Part shown: piece by piece, positions 7,250 to 16,167 of the stretch
Position numbering within the stretch: position 1 is the first letter of the stretch
How the letters are laid out: every line of letters begins with the position of its first letter
Program-made: the position numbers and the translations under genes
Notes under the pieces: model-generated
The model's database searches: none
Told to the model about the DNA's origin: nothing
The model's input: only the letters and a program-made list of their open reading frames with translations
Origin: an uncultured Clostridia bacterium
GTDB taxonomy: Bacteria > Bacillota > Clostridia > Lachnospirales > Cellulosilyticaceae
DNA length: 64,000 bases
Direction: 5' to 3'
NCBI GenBank assembly: GCA_937981575.1
Contig: CALJNR010000028.1
Span: 1 to 64,000, forward strand

Positions 7250-8578
7250 ATGCAGAAAAAATATATAGTATCGCTAATGATTATTATACTATCCTTTATT
7301 TTTTTGATTATAATCTATTTATCAAGTAATAAACAAGATATTACCCCAGTACCGATTTCTTCCACTAATCAGTCGACAAATATACAATTTATAAGCTGCT
7401 GGGCAGGGTATGACAGCAAATCTGTAAGGCTTAAAACTGTGCTTAAAAATTTCAGTAACAACTATCCTAGTATTGAAGTTATTAATAAATCTATGGCTGG
7501 AGAAGACTTTTTATTTATTTTAAAAACGGATTTTGCGAGCGGCAATGAACCGGATGTTTTTGGACTATGGCCGGGATCAGATTTTAGGTTGTTGGTTGAA
7601 CATGGGAAAGTTGCTGATCTTACAGATCTGCTTAAGGAGAATCCTAAGTGGTATGCCGAGTTTCGTGAAGCAACATGGGATTATGTTACAGTTAATGATA
7701 GGATTTATGGGCTGCCACTAGAAATTATTTATGAAGGATTATTTCTTAATAAAGATCTATTTGAAAAGTATAATGTCAAAATCCCTACAAACTTTGAGGA
7801 GCTTTTAGAGGCGGTTCGCATATTTAAGAATAATAACATTATTCCAATAGCATATAATGCTACGCCTGAAGGGAGTTATATTTATCAAAATATTATTATG
7901 AAGTTGGGCGGCAAAGGAGATGTTGAGCATCCATTTGATGAGAATGGAAAAGTCAAAGACTGTTATGTACAGGGCATGCATTATATGAAACAGCTTTATG
8001 ATGCAGGGGCCTTTCCGGAAAAACATTATCTAATAGATGATAAAACAAGAAATGAACTTTTTCTCAATAAAAAAGCAGCTATGATTGTTCAGGGGTCATG
8101 GTTTATTGGAGATAATGCATTAAATAGTTATGATCCTACCGTAGAGGTGATTCGTTTTCCGAATATTGACGGAGGAAAGGCGCATGAAACATCTATTATA
8201 TATGGATGCGGGAACGGTATTTTTCATATCAGCCAGAAAGCGTGGGATAACAAAGAGGTAAGAGAAGCTTGCATATTATTACTGAAAGAATTAGCCTCCG
8301 TAAAAACAGCTAAGTTGTTCGCAGATGATTCTGGGTTTATAAGTAATATTAACCTGCCGCAAAAAGATCAGAACGCGCCGAGCATATCTCAAAAAGGTGA
8401 AGAACTTGTTAACAGCGCTGAAGAGTTAGTTGGTCCTGTAGATAGCTTTATAGACAGAGTTTTATGGGAAAAAATTGTCATTCAAAAATTTCCACAAGTT
8501 CTTGAAGGTAAAATTTTGCCTGAAGAAGTCTATGGGGAAGTGCAGGAAGCTATGAAAGATAGGACAATAAAAGACTAA
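7250..8578 (+). CDS. membrane-anchored extracellular solute-binding protein (ABC type 1, sugar family)
   Basis: About 442 residues. The fold is the family 1 carbohydrate-binding type: FISCWAGYDSK opening strand, SGNEPDVFGLWPG, YGLPLEI hinge region, and KKAAMIVQGSWFIGDN. An N-terminal hydrophobic segment (residues about 6-25) is followed by no lipobox cysteine, so the protein is probably held by an uncleaved helix. That is unusual for a Gram-positive binding protein. It is 18 bases upstream of a YesM-type kinase and distant from the permeases, which have their own lipoprotein (14183). A sensory partner of the kinase is therefore plausible. ATG 7250 follows AAAGGG with 9-base spacing; an in-frame TTG at 7241 is the alternative. 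Confidence 0.85.
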   Translation: MQKKYIVSLMIIILSFIFLIIIYLSSNKQDITPVPISSTNQSTNIQFISCWAGYDSKSVRLKTVLKNFSNNYPSIEVINKSMAGEDFLFILKTDFASGNEPDVFGLWPGSDFRLLVEHGKVADLTDLLKENPKWYAEFREATWDYVTVNDRIYGLPLEIIYEGLFLNKDLFEKYNVKIPTNFEELLEAVRIFKNNNIIPIAYNATPEGSYIYQNIIMKLGGKGDVEHPFDENGKVKDCYVQGMHYMKQLYDAGAFPEKHYLIDDKTRNELFLNKKAAMIVQGSWFIGDNALNSYDPTVEVIRFPNIDGGKAHETSIIYGCGNGIFHISQKAWDNKEVREACILLLKELASVKTAKLFADDSGFISNINLPQKDQNAPSISQKGEELVNSAEELVGPVDSFIDRVLWEKIVIQKFPQVLEGKILPEEVYGEVQEAMKDRTIKD

Positions 8579-8596
8579 CTTACTGCGGAGGGGAAA

Positions 8597-10375
8597 ATGC
8601 TGAACTACTTATTAAGATTTTATAAAAAGACGTCTATTAAACAAAAGCTCCTTTTGCTGTTTTCTATACAAATTATTATTCCTCTTATTTTTATGGGTGT
8701 TATGCTTTACCGTAATACGGGAATGATTATACAAAAGAATTCGATTATTAATACGATTGAAAAGCTGAAAAATATCGAGCTTAGAATTAATGATTTCTCC
8801 AAAAATGTTGTCGATATAACTGAAGATTTAATCTATGATACGAATATTTACCGGACATTAAATGAAGAAGAAAGTGTTGAAAAGGATTATAGCTATTATA
8901 CAGCAAGTACATATGTGCATAGCTTAGTAAGAAAAATATGCTTATCACGAAAAGAGATACAATCGATAGCCCTTATATCGAAAAATAAAATGTATTATCC
9001 CTATGATTTAAATAGTGGAAGAGCCAGTCTGCAGGATGTGATCCCCTATGAAAAAGTTCTTCAGGCGGCAAGAGATGCCAATCAGAAACCTGTCTGGTTT
9101 TTAGATAAAGATGTACACGGCAATATCAAAAATCTATATCTCATACGAATGATCTATGATGTAAACAATTTTAATGAAGTAGGGATTATTGTGTTATGCA
9201 TTAACCGGGAATATCTAAAGGAGTCTTACGGCGGGGTTTCTGCTGAAAGCATGCAGGATATTAACATTATATCAAAAGATAATGTTTGGATTACTGGTAC
9301 AAGGCCTTATTTTAAAAGCAGATTTGAAAATATATTAGTGAAGGATGAGCAGAAGCATTATGATTATGTAGTCGATAAGAAAAATAATCAACTGCTTGCT
9401 TATATGAAAGCAAACAACGGAGAATGGGTTATTGTTACGGAAACCTCTTTAAGCAAAATGAATGAGGAGCTTGATAAGTTTAGAATGCTTTTCATTATTA
9501 TTACAATATGCACCATTTTGATCTTATCCGTTTTTAGTATTTTGATGGCAATGGATATTATTGAGCCCATTAAACGTTTGGTAGAAGGGATAAAAAAAGT
9601 TGAAGAAGAAAATGTTCACCAGGAAGTTATTGTAGACCGAAGCGATGAATTAGGGTATTTAAGCAAATGCTTTAATAAAATGACACAGGAGATTGATATC
9701 TTAGTGAATAGAGTCTACAAAGAAGAGTTGACACGAAAAGAAGCAGAACTTAAGGCGCTTCAGGCTCAGATTAATCCACATTTTTTATTTAATACACTGG
9801 AATCGATCAATTGGATGGCGCAGCTTAATAATGTTCCAGAAATTCGGGATATGGTTGCTTCTTTAGCATCAATTATGGAAGCGAGTATCGGAAAGGGGAA
9901 TCCGCTTATTCCTCTGAAACAAGAATTGAAATATATTGACAGCTATATTTTGATTATGAAAAATCGTTATGGGGAAAGACTTGCGTACGAAAGTGACATT
10001 GATGAAAGTCTGCTTGGAAGCAAAGTACCTAAACTGCTTTTGCAGCCGCTGGTTGAAAATGCCATTTATCATGGTATAGACCGTATACGCAAAAAAGGTG
10101 AAATCAAATTGACAATCAAAAAAGCTCAAGAGACTATATATATTGAAGTCATGGACAATGGAAAAGGGATCGAAGAAGATGACCTCACTGCACTGAATAA
10201 AAAGTTTGAAGAAGTCAATGATGATTATCTGCTGCTTAAGCATAGAAGGGGCATTGGACTTGAAAACGTCAATAAGCGCATTAAGCTCTTTTTTGGACAG
10301 CAGTATGGCCTTAGGGTTGAAAGCGAATATGAACACTATACTAAAATGATACTTACCATTCCAATAAACGAATAA
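8597..10375 (+). CDS. YesM-type sensor histidine kinase
   Basis: The 592-residue kinase has two transmembrane helices (about residues 18-40 and 297-320) bracketing a large extracellular sensor region, then HAMP, then the His_kinase/HATPase module. The H-box is AQINPHFLFNTLE with phospho-acceptor H395. QPLVENAIYHG is the N box and MDNGKGI plus GIGLENV the G boxes. This family pairs with AraC-type regulators and senses carbohydrates or cell-wall-related ligands. It sits between a binding protein and its cognate regulator, with short gaps of 18 and 16 bases, so one operon is likely. A GGAGGGGA ribosome binding site supports the start. Confidence 0.93.
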   Translation: MLNYLLRFYKKTSIKQKLLLLFSIQIIIPLIFMGVMLYRNTGMIIQKNSIINTIEKLKNIELRINDFSKNVVDITEDLIYDTNIYRTLNEEESVEKDYSYYTASTYVHSLVRKICLSRKEIQSIALISKNKMYYPYDLNSGRASLQDVIPYEKVLQAARDANQKPVWFLDKDVHGNIKNLYLIRMIYDVNNFNEVGIIVLCINREYLKESYGGVSAESMQDINIISKDNVWITGTRPYFKSRFENILVKDEQKHYDYVVDKKNNQLLAYMKANNGEWVIVTETSLSKMNEELDKFRMLFIIITICTILILSVFSILMAMDIIEPIKRLVEGIKKVEEENVHQEVIVDRSDELGYLSKCFNKMTQEIDILVNRVYKEELTRKEAELKALQAQINPHFLFNTLESINWMAQLNNVPEIRDMVASLASIMEASIGKGNPLIPLKQELKYIDSYILIMKNRYGERLAYESDIDESLLGSKVPKLLLQPLVENAIYHGIDRIRKKGEIKLTIKKAQETIYIEVMDNGKGIEEDDLTALNKKFEEVNDDYLLLKHRRGIGLENVNKRIKLFFGQQYGLRVESEYEHYTKMILTIPINE

Positions 10376-10391
10376 AAAAGGGGAAATCGAA

Positions 10392-12008
10392 ATGTTTAAA
10401 GTCTTGATAATTGATGATGAGCCAACGATTCGAAAAGGGTTGATTAATATTATAAATTGGAAGAAATTCCAATGTGAAGTGTGCGGAGAAGCATGGGACG
10501 GCGTAGATGGACTCGAAAAAATGGAAGAGCTGAAACCGGACATTGTTTTTGTTGATATCAGTATGCCTGAGATTGATGGTCTGACACTTATTAAACGAGC
10601 AAAATCAATTGTCCCTAATAGCAAGTTTATTATTCTATCAGGTTACAGAGAATTTACTTATATGCAGGAAGCCATCAAAATTGGAGCCTTTGATTATATT
10701 TTAAAGCCTTCCAGTATTGAAGAATTATGTGAAGTCATTAAAAGAGCTGTGATTGAACTGAAATATCAAAAAGAGGATCAGATGGAAATCAAAAAGCTTA
10801 AAAGGTGTTTTGAAGAAAGCATTCCTCTTCTCAAAGAAAAGTTGCTTTATGACATTATCTTTCAGATCAATATCAATGAGGAAGAGATTAATGAAGGATT
10901 TGAACTTTACGGGCTTCATATTAAAGATTTTGTGATGATGATTATAGAAATTGATGAGCAGGCAGAGAAAAAGGAACCTTATCAAAGACAGCTGTATCAA
11001 TTTGGTATTATGAACACAGTAGAAGAAATGTTTGCAGAAGATTTTAAAGTGGAAAAAGTTGTACTTAACAGCAAGCAGATTGCTTTTATTATCCTGCCTG
11101 TACAGGATCGGGAACTGCTGGTTGAAAGTGTCTATAAAAAAGCTAACAGCGTACAGCAACTTATTGAGAGCTGTTTTGATTTTACAGTTACTATCTCGAT
11201 TAGTACTAAAGGAAAAGGCATAGAAAAGCTCCATGAAAAGATGATAGAGTGTAAAAATGGCTTATCTTACAGATTTTATATGGGAGACAGTTCAATTATT
11301 TTGTATAGAGACCTTGATGCCTTTTATAAAACAGAAAATCACTGGATATCAGAAGGATATGATAAAAACTTGTACGAGGCTATCAAAACAGGAAATGAAG
11401 AAAACGTAAGGCGTATCTTGCTTCAAATTAAGAATAAGGTCATGGAAACAAATATTGAACCTGAACAAATTAAGACTTTTTATTGGAATCTTATTTATGA
11501 GATAAACAACATTCGTATTGCAATCAAAAACCTTGAAACAACAACGAGAGATCTTAATAAAGATATTTCAAGCCTATATAAGATGATTGAATCAGCTACG
11601 CATATTCGAGATCTGCATGAACTTTTGGAACAAGTGGCTGTTAATATAGTAGATCGCATTAATAAATACAACAAAAAAAGTATCAACCAAATTCTTCAAA
11701 ATGCTATGAAATATATATGTGATAATTATGCAATGTCCATTACGCTGAATGAACTAGCAGAACATACTTATGTGAGTACTTATTACTTAAGCAGAATGTT
11801 TAAAAAGGAGTTAGGTAAAAATTTCGTAGAGTATCTTAGTGAAATACGTATTGAAAAAGCAAAAGAGCTGCTAAAGGACAATAAATATAAGACTTATGAA
11901 GTGGCTGAACTTGTGGGCATTCAAGATCCTCATTACTTTTCTAAGATATTTAAAAAATACGTTAATATGACACCTACTGAATACAAAGAGAAATATTCAG
12001 TCCATTAA
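10392..12008 (+). CDS. YesN-type response regulator with AraC-family DNA-binding domain
   Basis: The 538-residue regulator has an N-terminal receiver with D55 as phospho-acceptor (FVDISMPEIDG), lysine in ILKPSS, a long central linker of about 300 residues, and a C-terminal double helix-turn-helix AraC domain (about residues 435-535; LNELAEHTYVSTYYLSRMFK and VAELVGIQDPHYFSKIFKK). It should activate uptake genes when phosphorylated by the upstream kinase. The likely target is the permease operon at 12232, just past a terminator. Confidence 0.93.
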   Translation: MFKVLIIDDEPTIRKGLINIINWKKFQCEVCGEAWDGVDGLEKMEELKPDIVFVDISMPEIDGLTLIKRAKSIVPNSKFIILSGYREFTYMQEAIKIGAFDYILKPSSIEELCEVIKRAVIELKYQKEDQMEIKKLKRCFEESIPLLKEKLLYDIIFQININEEEINEGFELYGLHIKDFVMMIIEIDEQAEKKEPYQRQLYQFGIMNTVEEMFAEDFKVEKVVLNSKQIAFIILPVQDRELLVESVYKKANSVQQLIESCFDFTVTISISTKGKGIEKLHEKMIECKNGLSYRFYMGDSSIILYRDLDAFYKTENHWISEGYDKNLYEAIKTGNEENVRRILLQIKNKVMETNIEPEQIKTFYWNLIYEINNIRIAIKNLETTTRDLNKDISSLYKMIESATHIRDLHELLEQVAVNIVDRINKYNKKSINQILQNAMKYICDNYAMSITLNELAEHTYVSTYYLSRMFKKELGKNFVEYLSEIRIEKAKELLKDNKYKTYEVAELVGIQDPHYFSKIFKKYVNMTPTEYKEKYSVH

Positions 12009-12064
12009 AATAAAATACACCTTATTTACCAGTAGTGGTTTTGGTAAATAAGGTGTATTTTATT
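12009..12064 (+). terminator. strong intrinsic terminator after yesN-type gene
   Basis: A perfect 22-bp inverted repeat (12009-12030 with 12043-12064) with a 12-base loop ends in a T-rich arm. It separates the sensing operon from the transport operon. Confidence 0.85.
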
Positions 12065-12072
12065 ATATATTT

Positions 12073-12135
12073 TTGGCCTAATTGTCCAAAAATATATCGG
12101 CTGTAAATAGAATATCTTGTTGTAAATTTATACAA
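12073..12135 (+). promoter_or_regulatory. candidate operator repeats upstream of the permease operon
   Basis: Two imperfect inverted repeats lie in the 165-base gap before the permease: TTGGCC/GTCCAA arms at 12073-12089 and TTGTA/TACAA arms at 12120-12135. They are centred about 46 bases apart. They may be binding sites for the AraC-type regulator. No clear sigma-A promoter could be assigned, which would fit an activator-dependent promoter. Confidence 0.3.
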
Positions 12136-12231
12136 AGGGTGAAATAAAACAATATATACAAAAAGACAACAAATTCTATTAATTAAAATGTTAAAAAGTA
12201 ATAATATGTGGGTGAGGAGAGGTGAGAGCAA

Positions 12232-13212
12232 ATGAATAGTCAAACTAAAACAAACCAAGTAGTAACAGCAAATAAAGCGAATATGAAGGCTAACAAAAAA
12301 GAGGGATTTAAGCATGAATTCAATAAAAATGCTGCACTGTTTCTCATGTTATTGCCAGGGTTAATCGTTATGTTGATTAACAATTATTTGCCGATGTTTG
12401 GACTTGTGTTCGCTTTTAGAAAAATGGATAATTACAGAAATCTGTTTGGAACAGCATGGGTAGGATTAAAAAACTTTGAGTACTTATTTGGTTCAAACAC
12501 AGCATGGGTCATTACAAGAAATACAATTGGGTATAACCTGGTATTTATCATTATTGGGATTGTATTTCCAGTTGTTATGGCAATAGGACTTAATGAACTG
12601 CGTAACAAAAGAGCCGGGAAATTATATCAGAGTTTGTTTTTTATTCCTTACTTTCTTTCCTGGGTGGTTATTAGTTATTTAACAATGGGACTTTTAAGCT
12701 CAGAGTTTGGTGTAATAAACCGCCTGCTGGAATCAGTGGGTAAAGAGAGAATAGCTTGGTATACATCACCAGAATACTGGCCTTATATTATTGTTCTAGT
12801 TAATACATGGAAATGGACGGGATATGATACTATCGTTTATCTTGCTTCAGTTGTCGGCATCAACAAAGAGCTTTTTGAAGCAGCAGCCGTTGACGGGGCA
12901 TCAAGAATGCAGCAGATTTGGTATATCACAATACCGAGCTTGATCCCACTTGCTATTGTACTTGTACTCATTAGGCTGGGACGAATGTTTTATACCGATA
13001 TGGGACTCTTTTATTCAGTGCCAAGAAACATGGGACCGCTTATTAATGCCACGAACACAATAGATACATATGTATATCGTGCTTTTGTTCAGACAGGGGA
13101 TGTAGGGTTAGCGTCAGCTGCAGGATTTTACCAAGCAGTATTAGGGTTAGTTGTTATTCTTACTTTCAATGCTATCGTTCGAAAATACGACAAAGACAGT
13201 GCAATTATTTAG
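12232..13212 (+). CDS. carbohydrate ABC transporter permease, LplB/UgpA type
   Basis: This 326-residue integral membrane protein has about six hydrophobic segments and the cytoplasmic EAA loop EAAAVDGASRMQQIWYITIP near residue 220, which docks the ATPase. The N-terminal 30 residues are polar and lysine-rich. It is followed after 12 bases by a second permease and then a lipoprotein binding protein, the usual order of a YesM/YesN-controlled importer of the LplB-YtcP type. Substrate is probably an oligosaccharide or a sugar derivative (inference). No ATPase gene is present, so a shared MsmX-like ATPase is expected. Confidence 0.92.
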   Translation: MNSQTKTNQVVTANKANMKANKKEGFKHEFNKNAALFLMLLPGLIVMLINNYLPMFGLVFAFRKMDNYRNLFGTAWVGLKNFEYLFGSNTAWVITRNTIGYNLVFIIIGIVFPVVMAIGLNELRNKRAGKLYQSLFFIPYFLSWVVISYLTMGLLSSEFGVINRLLESVGKERIAWYTSPEYWPYIIVLVNTWKWTGYDTIVYLASVVGINKELFEAAAVDGASRMQQIWYITIPSLIPLAIVLVLIRLGRMFYTDMGLFYSVPRNMGPLINATNTIDTYVYRAFVQTGDVGLASAAGFYQAVLGLVVILTFNAIVRKYDKDSAII

Positions 13213-13224
13213 GGGGTGATGATA

Positions 13225-14133
13225 GTGAAAATAGGAAAAAATCATGATAGCGAAGCGGGCATACAAATATCTAAAGGAGCCAATTTAATCCTCAACATCT
13301 TGTTTATTCTCATAGCAGCAGCATGTGTATATCCGCTTTTTTTAGTCTTTGCTGTATCATTTACGGATGAGACATCTCTGGCATTTAACGGCTATGCATT
13401 AATCCCAAAGGAATTCAGCTTATCAGCTTATACGTATATACTCAAAACTATGAATACCATAGTTAATGCTTACGGGGTTTCAATATTTGTTACTATTGTG
13501 GGAAGTATAATAGGTCTTTTTGTTATGGCAATGTATGCGTATCCTTTAGCCCGTGATGATTTTAAGTACCGGGGCATATTTAATGTTATTATCGTTGTTA
13601 CCATGCTGTTTTCAGGCGGACTTGTTCCAACTTATATGGTTTATGTAAATGTACTTCACTTAAAAAACAGTTTGGCAGCACTTATACTGATGTATTTATT
13701 CAGTGCCTTCTATGTCATGATTATTAGGACATTTTATAAAACGAATGTTTCAAAATCACTTATAGAAGCAGCGCAGATAGACGGAGCCCATGAGTTTAAG
13801 ATCTTTTTTCAAATTGTCATGCCGCTGGCTAAACCTGCACTGGCAACCATTATGATGTTCAGCATGCTGGTATATTGGAATGACTGGTATGGGCCGCTTT
13901 TATATATTGAAAAAACCAACCTTTATAACCTGCAGTACTTAATGTATACGGTTCAGGCTAAAATCGCAAATCTTGCAATTCTTTCACGCGGAAATGTAAG
14001 TCTTCAAGATATTCCGTCTGAAACAGCCAGAATGGCTTTGGCTATTGTTGCTATTGGACCAATTATTCTCGCGTACCCGTTCTTTCAGCGTTATTTCGAA
14101 AAAGGAATTACGCTTGGGGCTACAAAAGAATAA
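13225..14133 (+). CDS. carbohydrate ABC transporter permease, YtcP/MalG type
   Basis: About 302 residues and six membrane segments. The EAA loop is IEAAQIDGAHEFKIFFQIVM near residue 190. This is the second half of the heterodimeric channel with the preceding permease. Possible starts are GTG 13216, ATG 13219 and GTG 13225. I prefer 13225 because the AGGGGGTG ribosome binding site covers the first two and ends 6 bases before it. It ends 49 bases before the binding-protein gene. Confidence 0.9.
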   Translation: MKIGKNHDSEAGIQISKGANLILNILFILIAAACVYPLFLVFAVSFTDETSLAFNGYALIPKEFSLSAYTYILKTMNTIVNAYGVSIFVTIVGSIIGLFVMAMYAYPLARDDFKYRGIFNVIIVVTMLFSGGLVPTYMVYVNVLHLKNSLAALILMYLFSAFYVMIIRTFYKTNVSKSLIEAAQIDGAHEFKIFFQIVMPLAKPALATIMMFSMLVYWNDWYGPLLYIEKTNLYNLQYLMYTVQAKIANLAILSRGNVSLQDIPSETARMALAIVAIGPIILAYPFFQRYFEKGITLGATKE

Positions 14134-14182
14134 TTGGTTTAATATAAATATTTTAATCTCATTTAAATTAGGAGGAGTTTGT

Positions 14183-15739
14183 ATGAAATTAATGAAAAAG
14201 GGGTTAGTCGCTTTCTTAGGTACTGCATGTGCATTAAGCATGGTGCTCTCTGGTTGTACTAAACCAGCAGACGCAACAGCATCTAACGGTGATAAAGTAA
14301 CAACAGAAGAAACTAAAGCTCCAGAAGCATCAAGTGAAAGCGGATCTAAAGTTGACACATCAAAAGCAGTAGAACTTACTTGGTATTTTATCGGTAATGG
14401 ACCTCAGGAAGATGTGGCTAAAGTTGAAGAAGCAGTTAATAAATATATTGCAGAAAATACAGATCTAAATTGTACTATTAAGCTTAATTGCTATGACTGG
14501 GGTACATATCCAGATAAGATGCAGGCTATGATAGCTGCAGGTGAAAAATTTGATATTTGCTTTACAGCTAACTGGGCAAACAATTACTTCCAACAATCAG
14601 CAAAAGGTGCATTTGTTCCTTTAAATGATCTTCTCCCAGTTTATGCACCAAAAACGATGGAACTGCTTGGAGATGACTTTATTAAAGGATCTCAAATCCA
14701 AGGCGTTAACTATGCTATACCTGCGAACAAAGAAAAAGCACATCAATGGGGGCTTGTAATCCGCAAAGATATTGCTGAAAAACACAATATGGATTTTTCA
14801 AATGTAAAAACACTTGCTGACATGGAACCATTCTTCCAAATCATCAAAGAAAAAGAAAAAGGCATGTATGCTTTAGAAGCAGCTGGCGGAGAATCTCCGT
14901 TCAGATTAATGGACTTTGACAGAATCGGCGATGAAAAATATCCAGGCGTTGTATGGAATGATTCAAAAGATATGAAAGTATTTAATGAATTAGAAGCTCC
15001 AGAAACGATGGAAATGTTTAAGCTGCTTCGCAAATTCTACCAAGCTGGATATATTCGTGAAGATGCTGCAACTGTAACAGATTACACTGCAGATCAAAAA
15101 GCCGGTAAAATGTTTGCAGCAGTTAGATCTTTAAAACCAGGAAAAGATGCAGAAGAAAGTAATGCTATGGGGCACCCATATATTCAAATTGAACTCACAC
15201 CTGCTGTTATTTCTAATAGAGAAACAACTGGTTCAATGCAGGCTATTTCAGCTACTTCTCCAAACCCAGAAAGAGCATTAATGTTCTTAGAAGCATTTAA
15301 TACAGATCCAGTGCTTAATAACTTAATTAACTTCGGTATCGAAGGGACTCACTATGAAAAAGTAAGTGACAATGTTATTAAAGCAGGTCCAAGTGGGGCT
15401 AAATACAACCCAGGTACTGGCTGGATGTTCGGTAACCAATTTATTAACTACCTGTGGGATAATGAAGATCCAAACAAGTGGGAAAACTTCAAGAAATTCA
15501 ATGACAATGCTACAGGTACAAAAACACTTGGATTTGTATTTGATCCAGAACCCGTTAAAACTGAAATTGCTCAGTGTGTAAACATTTGGGATCAATACGT
15601 TCTTCCAATGGAATCAGGTACTATCGATCCAGAAAAAGGTGTGCAAGAAGCTATTAAAGCATTAAATGCTGCAGGGGCAGAAAAGATTCTTGCTGAAAAA
15701 CAAAAACAGTTAGAAGCATGGTTAGCAGCAACTAAATAG
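14183..15739 (+). CDS. extracellular solute-binding lipoprotein of the YtcQ/LplA type
   Basis: The 518-residue precursor has a lipoprotein signal ending in VLSGC (lipid-modified C26), then a Thr/Ser/Glu-rich linker, then a long family 1 binding fold (MIAAGEKFDICFTANW, VWNDSKDMKVF). The length, about 500 residues, fits the large binding proteins that partner LplB/YtcP permeases. ATG 14183 follows TTAGGAGGAG; the frame runs open upstream to 14045 but overlaps the permease gene with no ribosome binding site. It is the last gene of the operon and ends just before a terminator. Confidence 0.92.
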   Translation: MKLMKKGLVAFLGTACALSMVLSGCTKPADATASNGDKVTTEETKAPEASSESGSKVDTSKAVELTWYFIGNGPQEDVAKVEEAVNKYIAENTDLNCTIKLNCYDWGTYPDKMQAMIAAGEKFDICFTANWANNYFQQSAKGAFVPLNDLLPVYAPKTMELLGDDFIKGSQIQGVNYAIPANKEKAHQWGLVIRKDIAEKHNMDFSNVKTLADMEPFFQIIKEKEKGMYALEAAGGESPFRLMDFDRIGDEKYPGVVWNDSKDMKVFNELEAPETMEMFKLLRKFYQAGYIREDAATVTDYTADQKAGKMFAAVRSLKPGKDAEESNAMGHPYIQIELTPAVISNRETTGSMQAISATSPNPERALMFLEAFNTDPVLNNLINFGIEGTHYEKVSDNVIKAGPSGAKYNPGTGWMFGNQFINYLWDNEDPNKWENFKKFNDNATGTKTLGFVFDPEPVKTEIAQCVNIWDQYVLPMESGTIDPEKGVQEAIKALNAAGAEKILAEKQKQLEAWLAATK

Positions 15740-15761
15740 TGAAATAAATAAAGTTAAATTT

Positions 15762-15795
15762 AGCCTAAGTGTCATCAGACATTTAGGCTTTTTTT
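15762..15795 (+). terminator. intrinsic terminator after the transport operon
   Basis: A 12-bp stem (15762-15773 with 15778-15789, one G-T pair) with ATCA loop is followed by seven Ts. Confidence 0.9.
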
Positions 15796-15847
15796 AATTC
15801 TACATGTCCTACTCCGTGCATATGATTAGTTATAAGGAGGATGTATG

Positions 15848-16150
15848 ATGATGAGAAAAAATAAAACACTAGGGACCCTTAAAAAAGAAAATATAAGAGA
15901 ACAACTTACAGAAGCATTAGATCTTCCAAAAGAAGTTGTTATTAACCTGCCGGTTATTACGCTCACCGGCAATAAAGAAATAAATATTGAGAACTTCAGC
16001 GGTTTGCTTGAATATACAAGTCAAAAGATCAGACTAAATACCCGGTCAGGTATCGTTGTAATCGATGGGATTAATCTTGAAGCCAGAAATATGACTGCTG
16101 AGAAAATATGCATCAAAGGAAACATACTTCATGTCAGTTTTGTTATATAA
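15848..16150 (+). CDS. yqfC: sporulation protein YqfC (YabP family)
   Basis: The roughly 100-residue protein matches the YabP/YqfC family. It has the conserved LTGNKEINIENFSGLLEY core followed by the INTRSG-like LNTRSGIVVIDG and a hydrophobic end. It lies directly upstream of yqfD, the arrangement seen throughout spore formers, where both are expressed in the mother cell. Three in-frame ATGs (15845, 15848, 15851) follow AAGGAGG. I chose the middle one for its 7-base spacing. CATATGAT at 15819-15826 resembles a sigma-E -10 element, but no -35 match was found. Confidence 0.9.
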   Translation: MMRKNKTLGTLKKENIREQLTEALDLPKEVVINLPVITLTGNKEINIENFSGLLEYTSQKIRLNTRSGIVVIDGINLEARNMTAEKICIKGNILHVSFVI

Positions 16151-16167
16151 TATAAGGAGGAGAGACA

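Noticed and set aside
9869-10624. 251-codon open frame on the minus strand across the yesM/yesN junction
   Set aside because: Both plus-strand genes are intact with clear motifs. The minus frame is low-complexity and hydrophobic without a plausible start signal.
14045-14182. Upstream extension of the YtcQ-type lipoprotein
   Set aside because: It would overlap the permease gene and bury the lipoprotein signal inside the protein; ATG 14183 has a strong AGGAGG.
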